Assembly (NCBI RefSeq): GCF_965277665.1
Contig: NZ_OZ255835.1
Span: 1,798,001 to 1,862,000 of the forward strand
DNA length: 64,000 nt
Direction of reading: 5' to 3'
From: Lichenicoccus sp965277665
GTDB lineage: Bacteria > Pseudomonadota > Alphaproteobacteria > Acetobacterales > Acetobacteraceae
The notes below the pieces were generated by a model. The model did no database searches, was not told the origin of the DNA, and saw nothing but the letters and a program-made list of their open reading frames with translations. The translations under genes and the position numbers were made by a program. This document shows, one piece after another, positions 25,501-34,807 of this stretch. Position 1 is the stretch's first letter, and the number at the start of each line of letters is the position of its first letter.

Positions 25501-25896
25501 TCAGCCGGCGCGGCGCGACCCATGCTCGGCGGCATGGCCACCCTTGCGCGCGACGCTGGAGGCCTCGGTCATGATCGAACGCAGCTCGCGCAGGTAGGCG
25601 GCGCCCTTGAGGGTCCGCTGCACCAGGATGGAGCGGCGGTCCATCGGATCGACCTTGCGGCGGGCGAGATCGAGTTCGCCGAGCCGGTCGAGCGCCCGGG
25701 TGATCGCCGGCTTCGAGACGTTCAGCTCCGCAGCCAAACCGCGGACCGTGTGCGCGCCCTCCTGGAGATAGCAGGTCAGGAACACGCCGAGCTGGCGGGC
25801 CGACAGGTCCGGTCCGTCGCGGCGGACCATCGACACGACAGTGTCACGCAGGGTTCCAACGAGCTGATCCGATGACGAGGGTTGTGGCACCTTCAA
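25501..25896 (-). CDS. MarR-family transcriptional regulator
   Basis: This 131-residue winged-helix regulator has its recognition helix region in VRGLAAELNVSKPAITRALDRLGEL (about 52-76) and the wing in ARRKVDPMDRRSILVQRT (about 79-96). MarR proteins usually bind as dimers to palindromes near their own gene and respond to small aromatic ligands or oxidants. The next gene upstream (a peptidase, same strand) ends 115 bases away, so the target is not evident from context. Confidence 0.9.
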   Translation of the reverse strand: MKVPQPSSSDQLVGTLRDTVVSMVRRDGPDLSARQLGVFLTCYLQEGAHTVRGLAAELNVSKPAITRALDRLGELDLARRKVDPMDRRSILVQRTLKGAAYLRELRSIMTEASSVARKGGHAAEHGSRRAG

Positions 25897-26010
25897 ATCC
25901 TTTCTTCAACGACACGACCGATAATCCGGTTGGTCTGACTGCATTCGGCGAAGGACAGGTCGCGATGGCGCCCATCCCCAAAAGCGTTAACAGGATCGTA
26001 ACAGCTCGCT

Positions 26011-27510
26011 TTATAGACGGGGAGATCGATTTGGTTCAGTGCCGATTATGTTACCAAGCTGATCCGGTTCCCCGTGCAGGTTAAGAATCCGCAACAAACC
26101 TTTGTAACAGGCCCGGAGTCCCTGGGCGTCTCCCCCCTCCGGTTGCCCCGGCGACGCCGAGTCGCGCCAGGCATATGTGTCGAGATGGGCCCAACGGACA
26201 GATTTTTTGACGAATCGTTGCAGAAACAAGGCTGCCGTGACTGCACCAGCCATCGGCTTCGATGAAACATTATTCAGGTGTGCGACCGGGCTGCTGAGCC
26301 AGCTGTCGTACGCCGGATGCAGCGGCAGCCGCCAGACCGGGTCGTGCGCGGCGATCCCGCCTTGCAGCAGGGCCCCCGCCAGATCGTCATCGTTGCTGAA
26401 CAGCGCCGGCAGGTCGGGACCGAGTGCGACCCGCGCGGCGCCGGTCAGGGTCGCGGCATCGATCAGGACCGACGGCGCGGCCTCGCAGGCCTCCGCCAGC
26501 AGGTCACTCAGCACCAGCCGTCCTTCGGCGTCGGTGTTGCCGATCTCCACGTTGAGCCCGGCGCGGGTCGCGATCACATCGGACGGCCGCATCGCGTCGC
26601 CGGACACGCTGTTCTCCACGCAGCCCAGCCGCAGCTGCAGCCGCACCGGCAGGTCGCGCTGCATGATCAGCCGCGCGAGGCCGAGCATGATCGCGGCCCC
26701 GCCCATATCCTTCTTCATGCGCAGCATCGCCGCCGAGGTCTTCAGGTCCAGGCCGCCGGTGTCAAAGCAGACGCCCTTGCCAACGAGCGACACCAGCGGC
26801 GCCCGCGCATCGGCCGCCGAGCCCTGCCAGTCGGCGCGCATGACGCAGGGGGCGCGGCGTGACCCGCGCCCGACGGCGTGGATCGCGGGATAGCCGCATT
26901 CGAGATCCGCCCCGGACACCAGCGCGGTGCGGGCGCCGAAGCGTGCGGCAACCTCGCACGCCGCCTCGGCCAGCTGCTGCGGGCCGAGCCGGTTCGCCGG
27001 CATGTTGACCAGGTCGCGCGCCAGCCAGATCGCGCGCGCCTGCGCGGCGCCTGCCAGAGCCGCGCCCTCGCTATGCTGCATCGCGAGGCGCGCCGCCGGC
27101 CGCGCGTCCGGATCGCGCAACGCACCGAAGCGGTAGGCGCCGAGGCAGAAGCCGAGCACCGCCATTTCGGCATCGTGCGGCTCCGGTCCGGCCAGATGCC
27201 AGTCGCCGGGCGGCAGGCCACGCGGCAATCCGGCATAGACCTCCGGGGCCGGCGCCTGCCGCCCCGAACCGAGTCCGAGCAATGCCGCGCCGACACCCGC
27301 GCCGCCCGGCAGCAGCGCGATCTCCCCGGCGCTCGCGGTGAAGCCGGTCTGCTCCAGCCAGCCGGCCAGCGACCCCGCAAAGCCGGTGCCCTGCACGAGC
27401 TCCTGGACCAAGTCCGGCAGCGACTCGGGGCGGACGACATGCACCGGCCGCGTGTCGCGGGCATCGCCGAGCCCGTCGGCAAGGCAATCGAGCGGGCGGT
27501 CGAACATCAT
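26011..27510 (-). CDS. M17 leucyl aminopeptidase family protein
   Basis: This cytosolic di-metal exopeptidase removes N-terminal residues from peptides. The N-terminal regulatory domain (about 1-160) is divergent. The catalytic domain is complete: metal and catalytic residues Lys245, Asp250, Lys257, Asp268, Asp327 and Glu329 have exactly the spacing of E. coli PepA, and the signature NTDAEGRL is at 325-332. Arg331 supplies the family's catalytic arginine. ATG 27510 with AAGG upstream is the best start (499 residues); ATG 27507 or 27516 are alternatives. It is divergent from the helicase, across a region with two 20-bp direct repeats. Confidence 0.92.
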   Translation of the reverse strand: MMFDRPLDCLADGLGDARDTRPVHVVRPESLPDLVQELVQGTGFAGSLAGWLEQTGFTASAGEIALLPGGAGVGAALLGLGSGRQAPAPEVYAGLPRGLPPGDWHLAGPEPHDAEMAVLGFCLGAYRFGALRDPDARPAARLAMQHSEGAALAGAAQARAIWLARDLVNMPANRLGPQQLAEAACEVAARFGARTALVSGADLECGYPAIHAVGRGSRRAPCVMRADWQGSAADARAPLVSLVGKGVCFDTGGLDLKTSAAMLRMKKDMGGAAIMLGLARLIMQRDLPVRLQLRLGCVENSVSGDAMRPSDVIATRAGLNVEIGNTDAEGRLVLSDLLAEACEAAPSVLIDAATLTGAARVALGPDLPALFSNDDDLAGALLQGGIAAHDPVWRLPLHPAYDSWLSSPVAHLNNVSSKPMAGAVTAALFLQRFVKKSVRWAHLDTYAWRDSASPGQPEGGDAQGLRACYKGLLRILNLHGEPDQLGNIIGTEPNRSPRL

Positions 27511-27550
27511 GGTCATCCTTCGCAAGGTCCGGCACCGTCATGCAGCCAAC

Positions 27551-27590
27551 CTGGGCTTGCAATCCCCAAGCTGCGCTTGCAATCCGCACG
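27551..27590. repeat. Two 20-bp direct repeats in a divergent promoter
   Basis: CTGGGCTTGCAATCCCCAAG (27551-27570) is followed immediately by CTGCGCTTGCAATCCGCACG (27571-27590), 17 of 20 identical with GCTTGCAATCC conserved. They sit between the divergent aminopeptidase and helicase genes. A 20-bp period puts the repeats on the same helix face, as for tandem regulator binding, though a simple duplication is also possible. Confidence 0.5.
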
Positions 27591-27612
27591 CGCCGACCCG
27601 ACCATCAAACCC

Positions 27613-30255
27613 ATGCCGGGCGTCGCTTTCCGGGCTCGCAGCCCATACTCCCCCGCCGCCGGCGGCAGGTCGCAGGGAGCAGCGGATGACCCAGCCTACG
27701 GCCGGCACCGCGTCCGCGCGGTGCTCGGGCCGACCAATACCGGCAAGACCCATCTCGCCATCGAGCGGCTGCTGGCGCACGGCTCGGGCATCATCGGCTT
27801 TCCCCTGCGGCTGCTGGCGCGCGAGAACTACGACCGCATGGTGGCCGCCAAGGGCGAGCGCCACGTCGCCCTGATCACCGGCGAGGAAAAGATCGTCCCG
27901 CCCGGCGCGCGCTACTTCTCCTGCACGGTGGAGGCGATGCCGCTGGACCGGAGCGCCGAGTTTGTCGCTGTCGACGAGATCCAGCTCTGCGCCGACGCCG
28001 ACCGTGGCCATGTCTTCACCGAGCGGCTGCTGCATGCGCGCGGCCTGGTGGAGACCATGTTCCTCGGCGCCGAGACGATCCGCCCGCTGCTGGGCCGCCT
28101 GATCCCGGACGCCGACATCGAGACCAGGCCAAGATTGTCGCAGCTCACCTATACAGGGAACGCCAAGCTCACCAAGCTGCCGCCGCGCTCGGCGGTGGTC
28201 GCGTTCTCGGCGGCCGAGGTCTATGCGATCGCGGAACTGATCCGGCGCCGTAGAGGCGGCTGCGCGGTGGTGATGGGCCGGCTGTCGCCGCGCACGCGCA
28301 ACGCGCAGGTGGCGCTGTACCAGGACAAGGAGGTCGACTACCTCGTCGCCACCGACGCGATCGGCATGGGGCTGAACATGGACGTGAACCATGTCGGCTT
28401 CGCCGGGCTGTCGAAGTTCGACGGGTCGCGGCCGCGCCGGCTGAGTGCCGCCGAGGTGGCGCAGATCGCCGGGCGCGCCGGACGCGGCATGCGCGACGGC
28501 AGCTTCGGCACCACCGCGACCTGTCCCGACCTCCCCGAGGACGTGGTGGCGGCGGTCGAGGCGCATCGCTTCGATCCGCTCGAGCAGATCTTCTGGCGCA
28601 ACGGCGCGCTGGATTTCGGCAGTCCCGACCTGCTGCTGGCCAGCCTGCAGGTGCCGCCGCCGCGTCGGGGACTCGTCGCCGGCAACCAGGCGGCCGACCT
28701 GCTGACGCTCGATGCGCTGACCCGCGACGACGACATTCGCCGGCTTGCCGGAAGCAGGACGGCGACCCGCCTGCTCTGGGAAACCTGCCAGATCCCGGAC
28801 TTCCGCAAGCTCGGCGACGACAGCCACACCAGGCTGTGCGCGCGCGTCTTCACCAGCGTCATGCAGACCGGGCGGCTGCCGACCGACTGGCTGGCGGCGC
28901 AGATCACCGCGCTGTCGCGCAGCGAGGGCGACATCGACACGCTGATGCAGCGCCTGTCCGGCGTGCGGGTCTGTTCCTACATCGCAGCGCGGCGCGACTG
29001 GCTCGACGACGCGCCGTACTGGCAGGGCAAGGCGCGCGAGGTCGAGGACCTGCTGTCGGACGCCCTGCACGAGCGGCTGACCACGCGCTTCGTCGACCGC
29101 CGCGCGGCGCTGCTGTTCCGACGGCTCGACGAGGCGGCAGGCCAGGACATGCTGTCCGCGGTCACCACCCAGGGCGAGGTCGTGGTGGAGGGGCACTCGG
29201 TCGGCCATGTGGCGGGCTTCGGCTTCCAGCCGGACCCGCTGGCGGAGGGCCCTTCGAGGCGGCTGGTGCTGCGCGCCGCGCGCCGGGCGCTGCGCGAGGA
29301 AATGCCGCGCCGGGTGCAGGCGCTGGTGGCCGCCGCCGATGCGGCCTTCAGCATGTCCGGGGACGCGCAACGGCTGCTCTGGACGTCGACGCCGGGGAGT
29401 GCTGCGCCGGTGGCGCGGCTGCGGCCGGGCGCCGCGCTGCTGCAGCCGATGGTCGAGGTGCTGGACAGCGAGTTTCTCGACGGCGCGCAGCGCCAGCGGG
29501 TGCGGGCAAGGCTGCAGGCCTGGCTGCACGGCCAGATCGCCGCGACCCTGGCGCCGCTGTTCGAGGCGCAGGCGCAGGCCCAGGCGGATCCGCTGCTGCG
29601 CGGCCTGCTGCACCGCCTCGTCGAGGAAGCCGGCCTGGTCGGCGGTGCAACCGCAATATCGGTGTCGCCGCTGCTGCGCCGGCGCCTCAAGCCGCTCGGC
29701 ATCCGCGCCGGCCGGCTCGCCTTGTTCATGCCGGCGCTGCTCAAGCCGCGCCAGTCGCGCCTGCGCGCGGTGCTGCTGGCGGTGCGCGCCGGCGTCAGCC
29801 TGCCGCCGCTGCCGCCCGCGGGCGCGGTCAGCGTCGCGCGCGACGGCGCGGCCGACATGGCCCCGGCCGCACTGCTGGGCGCGCTGGGGTGGGTGGCGGC
29901 CGGGCCGGTCTGGCTGCGGCTCGACATCGCCGAGCGGGTGATGGCGGAGGTCGCCTGGCTGACCCGTGAGAGGCCCGCGGCGCTGCCGTCGGACCTGGCC
30001 TCGCTACTGTCGGTGCAAGCGGACCTGCTGCCCGCGGTGCTGCGTGGCCTCGATGTCAGGCTGCGGCCGGCGGCCCCGCTGCCGGACGGTCATGCCGGGG
30101 CCCCCTGCCCGCCCTTGATGAGCCTGGCGCGACGGCGCGATCCGCAGCCGGTCACACAGGCGGCACCGCTGCCCGACGCACCCGGCCGCACCCGTCGCGA
30201 CGGTCCGTTCGCCGCCCTGGCCGCGCTGCGGGTGGATCGTGGAGGCGGACGCTGA
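27613..30255 (+). CDS. Suv3-like superfamily 2 RNA helicase
   Basis: This ATP-dependent RNA helicase is of the type found in mitochondria (Suv3) and Alphaproteobacteria. The motor core has Walker A GPTNTGKT (39-46), Walker B DEIQ (121-124), a motif-V-like TDAIGMGLNM (247-256) and motif VI QIAGRAGR (284-291). The Suv3-type C-terminal domain follows (about 350-480). A long alpha-proteobacteria-specific tail rich in Ala/Arg/Leu extends to residue 880. Likely roles are RNA turnover or ribosome-related RNA remodelling. ATG 27613 is used; the open frame to 26878 is antisense to the peptidase. Helicase - S4 protein - FdxA is a conserved order in this class. Confidence 0.92.
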   Translation: MPGVAFRARSPYSPAAGGRSQGAADDPAYGRHRVRAVLGPTNTGKTHLAIERLLAHGSGIIGFPLRLLARENYDRMVAAKGERHVALITGEEKIVPPGARYFSCTVEAMPLDRSAEFVAVDEIQLCADADRGHVFTERLLHARGLVETMFLGAETIRPLLGRLIPDADIETRPRLSQLTYTGNAKLTKLPPRSAVVAFSAAEVYAIAELIRRRRGGCAVVMGRLSPRTRNAQVALYQDKEVDYLVATDAIGMGLNMDVNHVGFAGLSKFDGSRPRRLSAAEVAQIAGRAGRGMRDGSFGTTATCPDLPEDVVAAVEAHRFDPLEQIFWRNGALDFGSPDLLLASLQVPPPRRGLVAGNQAADLLTLDALTRDDDIRRLAGSRTATRLLWETCQIPDFRKLGDDSHTRLCARVFTSVMQTGRLPTDWLAAQITALSRSEGDIDTLMQRLSGVRVCSYIAARRDWLDDAPYWQGKAREVEDLLSDALHERLTTRFVDRRAALLFRRLDEAAGQDMLSAVTTQGEVVVEGHSVGHVAGFGFQPDPLAEGPSRRLVLRAARRALREEMPRRVQALVAAADAAFSMSGDAQRLLWTSTPGSAAPVARLRPGAALLQPMVEVLDSEFLDGAQRQRVRARLQAWLHGQIAATLAPLFEAQAQAQADPLLRGLLHRLVEEAGLVGGATAISVSPLLRRRLKPLGIRAGRLALFMPALLKPRQSRLRAVLLAVRAGVSLPPLPPAGAVSVARDGAADMAPAALLGALGWVAAGPVWLRLDIAERVMAEVAWLTRERPAALPSDLASLLSVQADLLPAVLRGLDVRLRPAAPLPDGHAGAPCPPLMSLARRRDPQPVTQAAPLPDAPGRTRRDGPFAALAALRVDRGGGR

Positions 30256-30572
30256 GCCGGGCGCTGAGCCGGCCGGGCGGCCAGCCGGAGCAGGAAGACC
30301 GCAACTGGCAGCGTCTCGATACGTGGCTGTGGTGCGCGCGGTTTCTCAAGGCCCGCTCGGACTGCGCCCGGCTGGTGCAAGGCGGGCTGATCCGGGTCAA
30401 CCGCCAGCCGACCGACAAGCCGCATGCCAGGCTGCGGCCGGGCGACGTGGTGACCCTGCCGCGCCGAGACCAGGGCGTGACCGTGCTGCGCATCGTGGCG
30501 CTCGCCAAGCGCCGTGGACCGGCGGTGGAGGCGCGCGGGCTGTATCAGGAGATCCCCGAGCCAGGCTGCTGA
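30252..30572 (+). CDS. S4-domain RNA-binding protein (HslR-like), apparent CTG start
   Basis: This is a small heat-shock-protein-15-like RNA-binding protein of about 106 residues. The S4 domain reads QRLDTWLWCARFLKARSDCARLV, GLIRVNRQPTDKPHARLRPGDVVTL, and the tail GPAVEARGLYQEI is typical of alphaproteobacterial homologues. The protein clearly begins upstream of the first standard start codon in frame (GTG at 30375), because the first half of the S4 domain precedes it. In-frame CTG at 30252 overlaps the helicase stop (CTGA), has GGAGG at 30241-30245, and yields (M)SRALSRPG, the expected N-terminus. I therefore place the start there; a sequencing error is the alternative. Confidence 0.82.
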   Translation: MSRALSRPGGQPEQEDRNWQRLDTWLWCARFLKARSDCARLVQGGLIRVNRQPTDKPHARLRPGDVVTLPRRDQGVTVLRIVALAKRRGPAVEARGLYQEIPEPGC

Positions 30573-30692
30573 AGCCCAAGCGGGGAACCGTCGCGGGCGG
30601 CTTGCGCTTGCGCGCAAAACGTCCGCATATCTCGGCGCCCGTCGCGTCCCGGCCACAGGACGGCTGCCGACCAATCTAGCCTGGAGATGGTG

Positions 30693-31031
30693 ATGACCTA
30701 CGTGGTCACCGAGAGCTGCATCCGCTGCAAATACATGGATTGCATCGAGGTGTGTCCTGTCGACTGCTTCTACGTCGGCGAGAACATGCTCGTCATCAAT
30801 CCGGACGAATGCATCGATTGCGGGGTCTGCGAGCCGGAATGCCCGGTCGAGGCGATCTTCCCGGACAGCGACGACCGTGCCGGCGCGTGGGCCGAGAAGA
30901 ACACCGAGTTCTCCAAGACCTGGCCGAACATCACCCGCAAGGGCACCCCGCCGGCCGATGCCGACGAGTGGAAGGACAAGCCCGACAAGGCGGAATTCTT
31001 CTCGCCCGAGCCGGGCCAATCTTCCGGCTGA
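30693..31031 (+). CDS. fdxA: 7Fe ferredoxin FdxA ([3Fe-4S][4Fe-4S])
   Basis: This 112-residue low-potential electron carrier is cytoplasmic. Cysteines in CIRCKYMDCIEVCPVDC and CIDCGVCEPECPVEA form the two clusters (C9, C12, C17, C21, and C40, C43, C46, C50), with the Azotobacter-type C-terminal extension (FSKTWPNIT, DKPDKAEFFSP). ATG 30693 (MTYVVTE) is the family's usual start and has GGAG seven bases upstream; ATG 30687 adds two residues. It is transcribed with or just after the S4 gene. The next 181 bases to the cytochrome cluster hold no gene and probably the cluster promoter, although I cannot assign -35/-10 boxes. Confidence 0.95.
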   Translation: MTYVVTESCIRCKYMDCIEVCPVDCFYVGENMLVINPDECIDCGVCEPECPVEAIFPDSDDRAGAWAEKNTEFSKTWPNITRKGTPPADADEWKDKPDKAEFFSPEPGQSSG

Positions 31032-31212
31032 ACTTCATCTGGGGCGCCTGACGGAAACGTTTGCTCGGGCACTCTGGCAGCCAGCGCTGCCGCCACGCAT
31101 AACAGCGTTGCGCAACGTTCCGCGCATTCGGCTGTGAGGCGGGGATGGGCATGACGGGTTCCAGGAAGGCACATCCGGCACAGCGACGGGCCTGACTGGC
31201 AGGCGCGCGTCC

Positions 31213-31872
31213 ATGCGGCAACTCTTCGCGCCCGGCGCCGATGCGTGGATGCGCCTGGTGCTGTTGTCCCTGCTGCTCCTGGCCGGCGGCAGCGTGCTGA
31301 TCCTGGAGATGCTGCAGCACTCGGCCTATGTCTCGCGCGTCGGCATCGCTCCGGAACAACCGGTGCCGTTCAGCCACAAGCATCATGTCGGCGAGCTCGG
31401 CATCGATTGCCGGTATTGCCACACCGGCGTCGAGGTCAGCGCCAGCGCCGGACTGCCGCCGACCCATACCTGCATGACCTGCCACTCGCAGCTCTGGACC
31501 GGGGCGGCGATGCTCGCACCCGTGCGCGACAGCCTCGCCCGCGATCAGCCGCTGGCCTGGGTCCGGGTGCACCGGCTGCCCGACTACGTCTATTTCAACC
31601 ACAGCATCCATATCGCGAAAGGCGTCGGCTGTTCGTCGTGCCACGGCGCGGTCGACCGGATGCAGCTGACCGCACGCGCGCAGAACCTCACCATGCAGTT
31701 CTGCCTCGACTGCCACCGCAACCCGGCGATGCGGCTGCGCCCGCCCGATCAGGTCTGGAACACCGAATGGACGCCGCCCGCCGACCAGGCCGCGCGCGGC
31801 AAGGCATTCCTTGCGCTGTACCACATCCGCAGCGGAGCCCAGCTCTCCGACTGCTCGATCTGCCATCGTTGA
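31213..31872 (+). CDS. actA: Alternative complex III subunit A, pentaheme cytochrome c (ActA)
   Basis: This is the periplasmic, membrane-anchored multiheme subunit of quinol:cytochrome c oxidoreductase (ACIII). A single N-terminal membrane helix (about 14-34) anchors it. Five CXXCH sites bind heme c: CRYCH 66-70, CMTCH 87-91, CSSCH 140-144, CLDCH 164-168 and CSICH 214-218. HKHH and extra His residues (FNHSIHI) can give bis-His ligation. The 219-residue length and five hemes match the ActA family. It is the first gene of a ten-gene cluster that ends with oxidase subunit IV. The start is ATG 31213; an earlier start is unlikely. Confidence 0.93.
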   Translation: MRQLFAPGADAWMRLVLLSLLLLAGGSVLILEMLQHSAYVSRVGIAPEQPVPFSHKHHVGELGIDCRYCHTGVEVSASAGLPPTHTCMTCHSQLWTGAAMLAPVRDSLARDQPLAWVRVHRLPDYVYFNHSIHIAKGVGCSSCHGAVDRMQLTARAQNLTMQFCLDCHRNPAMRLRPPDQVWNTEWTPPADQAARGKAFLALYHIRSGAQLSDCSICHR

Positions 31873-31885
31873 GGGCGCGATCGGG

Positions 31886-34807
31886 ATGAGTCGCGATCAC
31901 CCCGGCTTGACTGACCTTCGCCGCCGGCTTTCCGCCGGGCACGGCGCGCTCTGGCGCAGCCTCGACCAGCTCGACGACAACGACGCCTTCCGCCGCTTCC
32001 TGCACACCGAGTTCCCCCAGGCTGCAAGCGTCGGCACGACCCCGGCGCGCGGCTTCGACCGGCGTGCCTTCCTGCGCGTGATGGCGGCCTCGCTGTCGCT
32101 GGCCGGGCTCGCCGGCTGCGACGACCCGGACGACGATCCGCGCTCGAAGGAAATCCCCTATGTCGACCAGCCGCAGCAGGCGCGGCCGGGCCAGGTGATG
32201 CGCTACGCCTCGTCGACACTCATCGACGGGCATGCCAACGGCGTCATCGTGCTGACGCGCGACGGACGGCCGGTCAAGATCGAGGGGTCGCCGGCGCATC
32301 CCTGGAGCCGTGGCGGCACCGACATCGCCGGCCAGGCCTCGGTGCTGGATTTCTGGGACCCGTTCCGCTCGCAGGCGGTGCTCAGGCTCGGGCGCCCCGA
32401 CGACTGGGACAGCCTGCGCCCGGCGCTCAATGCCTTGCCGCGCGGTGGGCTGCATCTGCTGACCGGGCCGGTCACCTCGCCGTCGCTGCTGGCGCAGATC
32501 CAGGGCCTGCAGCAACGCTTTCCAGGCATGCGCTGGCATGTGCATGCGCCGTCGGATGCGCGGGCGTCGCAGGAAGGTGCCGCCGCCGCGTTCGGCCGCC
32601 CGCTCGACACGCTGTACGATTTCTCAGAGGCGCAGACGGTAGTGTCGCTCGACGGGGACTTCCTCGATCCGGGTCCGCGCCAGGTCGGTCTGGCATCGCG
32701 CTGGTCGGCGGCCCGCCGTGCCTCGGCCGACCGGGGATCGCTGCTCACCCTGCATGCGGCGGCGCCGACGCCGACGCTCACCAGCAGCAAGGCGGACCAC
32801 ACCCTGGTCGCGAGCCAAGGCGAGATCGAGCGCCTGGCGCACACCCTGCTCGACGGCGGCGGTGATGCCAGCGCCTGGCAACAGCGCGTGGCACGGGCGC
32901 TGGCCTCGGCGCCCGGCCGCTCGATTGTCCTCGCGGGCGCGTGGCAAGCCGCGTCGGTGCATGAGGCGGTGCATCGGCTCAACGCACGGCTGGGCAATGT
33001 CGGCCGCGGCGTGCTGCATGTCGAACCGGTAGCAGCACAAGCGGAGGATCTTGCCGCCCTGGTGCAGGCGATGCAGCAGGGCCAGGTCCGGACGCTGCTG
33101 GTGCTGGGCGCGAACCCGGTGCAGGACGCCCCCGCGGCACTCGGCTTCGCCCAGGCGCTGGACCGGGTGCCGATGAAGCTGCATGCCGGCCTGTATGTGG
33201 ACGAGACCGCCGCCCTATGCGACTGGCACCTGCCGCTGGCGCATCCGCTGGAAAGCTGGGGCGATGCGCGCGCCGCCGACGGCACCGTCAGCCTGATCCA
33301 GCCGACCATCCTGCCGCTCTATGCCGGGCGCTCGGCGCCTGAGATCCTGTCGCTGCTGACCGATGCCCAGCCGCAGGACGCACAGACGCTGCTGCGCTCG
33401 TACTGGCGCACGAGGCTCGGGCAGGATTTCGAGGCGGCCTGGCGCAGGGCGCTGCTGGCCGGGTTCATCGACAAGACCCAGGCCGCGTCGGTTACGGTCG
33501 CTTCGACCGCGGCAACCCGGGCACCACCCGCAACCCCGGCGCCACCCGCCGGAACCGTCGAGGTGCTGTTCCGGCCCGATCCCGTCCTGCGTGACGGTGC
33601 CAGCGCCAACAATGCCTGGCTGCAGGAGCTGCCGCGCCCGCTGACCCGGATCGTCTGGGACAATGCGGTGCTGGTGTCCCCAGCCCTGGCGGTCGAGCTG
33701 GGCGCCGCCGAGGGGGACGTGCTGCGCCTCGAGGCCACGGGACCGGAGGCTGGCGGCCGCGCGGTCGAGGGGCCGGCCTGGATCATGCCCGGGCAGGCCG
33801 CACGCAGCGTCACCCTGACGCTGGGCTATGGCCGCACCAGTCCCGACATGCTGGCCACCGGGATCGGCTACGACGCGGCGCCGCTGCGGCCGGCGGCAAC
33901 ACCCTTCCATCTCGCATCGGCATCGATCACCCGCACCGGTCGCCGGCACGAGCTGGCGACGACGCAGAACCACAACACGATGGAGGGCCACGACCTGGTG
34001 CGGGTGCAGCAGGTCGGCGCGGCCCCGGTCGGCGACCGGACGGGAGCACCCGACATGCTCTATGGCGGCAAGTCCGCCACCGGCAGTTCTCCGGCCGACA
34101 ATCGCGCATGGGGCATGGTGATCGACCTCGATAGCTGCATCGGCTGCAATGCCTGCGTGGTGTCGTGCCAGGCGGAGAACAACATCGCCGTGGTCGGGCG
34201 AGATCAGGTGGCCGAGGGCCGCGAGATGCACTGGCTGCGCATCGACCGCTACTATGAGGGCGACGTGGAAAGCCCGGCGACGCATTTCCAGCCGGTGCCG
34301 TGCATGCATTGCGAGGATGCGCCCTGCGAGGTCGGCTGCCCGGTGGAAGCGACCGTGCACGACCATGAAGGCCTCAACGTCATGGTCTATAACCGCTGCA
34401 TCGGCACCCGCGCCTGCTCCGGCTACTGCCCGTACAAGGTGCGCCGCTTCAACTATCTCGACTACAGCGCCGGCGCCGCGCCACAACTCGCCGAGCAGCG
34501 CAATCCGGATGTCACCGTGCGTGCCCGCGGCGTGATGGAGAAATGCACGTACTGCGTGCAGCGCATCGCCCAGGGTCGCATCGACAGCGACAAGAGCGGC
34601 AATGCGATCGCCGACGGCAGCGTGCAGACCGCCTGCCAGACCGCCTGCCCGACGCAGGCGATCAGCTTCGGCGACCTGAACGATGCGCACAGCGCGGTGC
34701 GTGCGAAACGGCATGATCCGCGCAACTACAGCCTGCTCGGCGAGCTCGGGGTGAGGCCGCGCACGACCTACCTGGCCGAGTACGCGCCGAAAGCGGACCG
34801 CACATGA
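31886..34807 (+). CDS. actB: Alternative complex III iron-sulfur subunit (ActB; molybdopterin-like + ferredoxin domains)
   Basis: This is the large peripheral subunit of ACIII. The N-terminal part (about 50-620) resembles molybdopterin oxidoreductases but, as in known ActB proteins, should lack molybdenum. The C-terminal part (about 745-960) is a ferredoxin-like subunit with four cysteine clusters (CIGCNACVVSC, CMHCEDAPCEVGC, CIGTRACSGYC, CTYCVQR..CQTACP). The N-terminus has a twin-arginine motif (RRAFLRVMAASLSLAGLAGC) in which C78 lies in a lipobox, implying Tat export and a lipid anchor. ATG 31886 gives 973 residues; the open frame to 31811 overlaps actA. The stop overlaps the next start (ATGA). 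Confidence 0.93.
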   Translation: MSRDHPGLTDLRRRLSAGHGALWRSLDQLDDNDAFRRFLHTEFPQAASVGTTPARGFDRRAFLRVMAASLSLAGLAGCDDPDDDPRSKEIPYVDQPQQARPGQVMRYASSTLIDGHANGVIVLTRDGRPVKIEGSPAHPWSRGGTDIAGQASVLDFWDPFRSQAVLRLGRPDDWDSLRPALNALPRGGLHLLTGPVTSPSLLAQIQGLQQRFPGMRWHVHAPSDARASQEGAAAAFGRPLDTLYDFSEAQTVVSLDGDFLDPGPRQVGLASRWSAARRASADRGSLLTLHAAAPTPTLTSSKADHTLVASQGEIERLAHTLLDGGGDASAWQQRVARALASAPGRSIVLAGAWQAASVHEAVHRLNARLGNVGRGVLHVEPVAAQAEDLAALVQAMQQGQVRTLLVLGANPVQDAPAALGFAQALDRVPMKLHAGLYVDETAALCDWHLPLAHPLESWGDARAADGTVSLIQPTILPLYAGRSAPEILSLLTDAQPQDAQTLLRSYWRTRLGQDFEAAWRRALLAGFIDKTQAASVTVASTAATRAPPATPAPPAGTVEVLFRPDPVLRDGASANNAWLQELPRPLTRIVWDNAVLVSPALAVELGAAEGDVLRLEATGPEAGGRAVEGPAWIMPGQAARSVTLTLGYGRTSPDMLATGIGYDAAPLRPAATPFHLASASITRTGRRHELATTQNHNTMEGHDLVRVQQVGAAPVGDRTGAPDMLYGGKSATGSSPADNRAWGMVIDLDSCIGCNACVVSCQAENNIAVVGRDQVAEGREMHWLRIDRYYEGDVESPATHFQPVPCMHCEDAPCEVGCPVEATVHDHEGLNVMVYNRCIGTRACSGYCPYKVRRFNYLDYSAGAAPQLAEQRNPDVTVRARGVMEKCTYCVQRIAQGRIDSDKSGNAIADGSVQTACQTACPTQAISFGDLNDAHSAVRAKRHDPRNYSLLGELGVRPRTTYLAEYAPKADRT

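Noticed and set aside
27538..29613. Long - strand frame opposite the helicase (691 codons)
   Set aside because: Mirror frame of the helicase; composition and lack of motifs show it is not a gene.
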